A stretch of DNA of 13,051 bases from positions 1-13,051 of the forward strand of contig CAXTSI010000246.1 in the NCBI GenBank assembly GCA_964246695.1. Direction: 5' to 3'. Each line of letters begins with the position of its first letter. Position 1 is the first letter of the stretch. Below, piece after piece: positions 12,450 to 13,051 of the stretch. Both the position numbers and the translations under genes were made by a program. The notes under the pieces are model-generated. The model saw only the letters and a list, made by a program, of their open reading frames with translations. It searched no databases and was not told the origin of the DNA. The DNA is from Stigonema sp964246695 (GTDB taxonomy: Bacteria; Cyanobacteriota; Cyanobacteriia; Cyanobacteriales; Nostocaceae).

Positions 12450-12784
12450 TTTTTCTGTTGTTTTGACTCTGGATTATTTTGACGATTTTCAATCTTATTC
12501 TGCCATTCTGGAAAGTGATTGACTAAAGTCGTCTCTTGCTTGACTGGATTACCAGGACCGACTTGAGAAATTTCTCTATCAACAGAAACCACTGCATCTC
12601 TGACATCAGGATGTTCTTTGCACCATGTTACAATGGCATCAGCGGCTGCTTGCAGTGGTTGATTTTCTAATTCTTTTAATGTTTGCTTAATTGCAGATAA
12701 ATTATTAGTGGTTTCTGCATCAAAGATATACGGCTGCGTATTGATAACTTGTAAAAAGGCTGCAATGATATTTTTGGCTTCCAT
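12446..12784 (-). CDS. Small helical CHAT-locus protein, 112 aa
   Basis: An all-helical N-terminal domain of about 70 residues (KNIIAAFLQVINTQPYIFDA, TTNNLSAIKQTLKELENQPL, AADAIVTWCKEHPDVRDAVV) is followed by a polar, probably flexible C-terminal tail rich in Gln and Asn. Size and composition are like the small adaptor or effector-associated domains found with CHAT proteases in bacterial conflict systems, but I do not recognise a named family. The ATG at 12784 has no clear ribosome binding site and no credible promoter within 60 bases. It is translationally coupled to the 202-aa gene below. Upstream on the same strand, after 176 bases with palindromic repeats, lies the end of a CHAT gene. Confidence 0.65.
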   Translation of the reverse strand: MEAKNIIAAFLQVINTQPYIFDAETTNNLSAIKQTLKELENQPLQAAADAIVTWCKEHPDVRDAVVSVDREISQVGPGNPVKQETTLVNHFPEWQNKIENRQNNPESKQQKK

Positions 12785-12820
12785 AATGATTGTATCAGGT
12801 TTTATAATTAGGTTAAGAAC

Positions 12821-12837
12821 CGCAGATGGACGCAGAT
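12821..12837. repeat. Short tandem CGCAGAT repeat
   Basis: CGCAGAT occurs at 12821-12827 and 12831-12837, within the ACCGCAGATGGACGCAGATA-type tandem motif that is scattered in intergenic regions of Nostoc-like genomes. No function is evident. Confidence 0.5.
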
Positions 12838-12897
12838 AAATCTGTATTCATCCCAATAGACATGGAGTGAAAATTTATGCGTTACCTGAAACCCTTG

Positions 12898-12925
12898 GTA
12901 GAGACGCGATTAATCGCGTCTCTAC
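12898..12925. terminator. Perfect 28-bp palindrome between CHAT and 112-aa genes
   Basis: Fourteen-base arms (GTAGAGACGCGATT and its exact inverse) meet without a spacer. This GAGACGCGAT palindrome is a widespread cyanobacterial intergenic repeat. It lies 36 bases below the CHAT stop on the minus strand, so it may end or process that transcript. On the plus side GTCTTTTCC follows, giving a weak T-rich tail. Confidence 0.55.
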
Positions 12926-12960
12926 GTCTTTTCCGGATATGTCTAATGAGTTTGCTATAG

Positions 12961-13051
12961 CTACTGTCCAATTCCGCAGAAGCCAGCCCAATTGTCAGGT
13001 TTGTGAAAGGGTTTTTCATCTGGGTTATACAAATATTGTAAATACTCCTCT
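12961..13051 (-). CDS. CHAT-domain protein, C-terminal end (partial)
   Basis: The minus strand is open from the window edge to TAG at 12961-12963 and encodes 29 residues: EEYLQYLYNPDEKPF then HKPDNWAGFCGIGQ. CHAT caspase-like proteases of cyanobacteria end with just this kind of motif (KPF.HP..WAGF..IG), which closes the fold. The rest of the gene, including the catalytic His and Cys, lies outside the window. The same strand then carries the 112-aa and 202-aa genes, so they may form one locus. With only 29 residues the family call rests on this one motif. Confidence 0.6.
   Translation of the reverse strand, partial: EEYLQYLYNPDEKPFHKPDNWAGFCGIGQ

Overview
The window looks like accessory DNA of a filamentous, Nostoc-like cyanobacterium. 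The HIP1 octamer GCGATCGC and near-variants recur along the whole length. Tiny double-hairpin inserts of the small-dispersed-repeat (SDR) type sit inside HIP1 sites. The recognisable genes are typical of cyanobacterial plasmids and genomic islands: a winged-helix Rep-like gene, a Prim-Pol/PriCT primase, PRTRC-cassette genes, toxin-antitoxin genes, IS1 and IS1380 transposases and CHAT proteins. These assignments come from reading the sequence and remembered family features; no database was searched.

Layout. 39-971 (+): C-terminal part of a right-handed beta-helix surface protein with no visible start. 972-1151: nothing beyond HIP1-like sites. 1152-2536 (-): a possible plasmid replication module. 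Its winged-helix gene is split by a 28-bp insert in a HIP1 site, and a second ORF follows with a C-terminal region seen in Rep-like proteins. 2537-2843: non-coding, with three inverted repeats. 2844-3125 (-): small HTH/antitoxin-like gene with a promoter almost abutting its ATG. 3381-3875 (+): unknown protein behind a promoter and a HIP1 hairpin leader. 3876-4479: hairpins plus a hidden 57-codon ORF. 4480-5210 (+): UPF0175-like antitoxin and DUF3368 PIN toxin.

5260-7505 is a gene graveyard: two tandem DNA/RNA non-specific endonuclease remnants, the HxxR-box fragment of a tyrosine recombinase, and an IS1380 transposase without its N-terminus. 7630-8498 (+) holds a GIY-YIG nuclease gene with a premature TAA, directly followed by an unknown gene frameshifted by a second 28-bp HIP1 insert. 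8471-11087 (+) is a decayed primase gene, then PRTRC protein B (E2-like, with an in-frame TGA), an intact XRE regulator bounded by 22-bp direct repeats, and PRTRC protein A (JAB/JAMM peptidase). 11073-11851 is an IS1-family element with 29-bp inverted ends and a multiply frameshifted transposase. 11841-13051 (-) is the downstream end of a CHAT-domain locus: the last 29 codons of a CHAT protein, a 112-aa helical protein, and a translationally coupled 202-aa protein cut off by the IS end.

How the genes relate. Most large genes are broken by a few lesions whose removal restores a recognisable protein, so the region is probably a degenerating integrated plasmid or island. The likely functional units are the PIN toxin-antitoxin pair, the two small HTH regulators and perhaps the PRTRC A gene. 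The least described parts are the 112-aa/202-aa pair next to the CHAT protein, and the PRTRC B-XRE-A arrangement, where a regulator lies exactly at the B/A stop-start junction.
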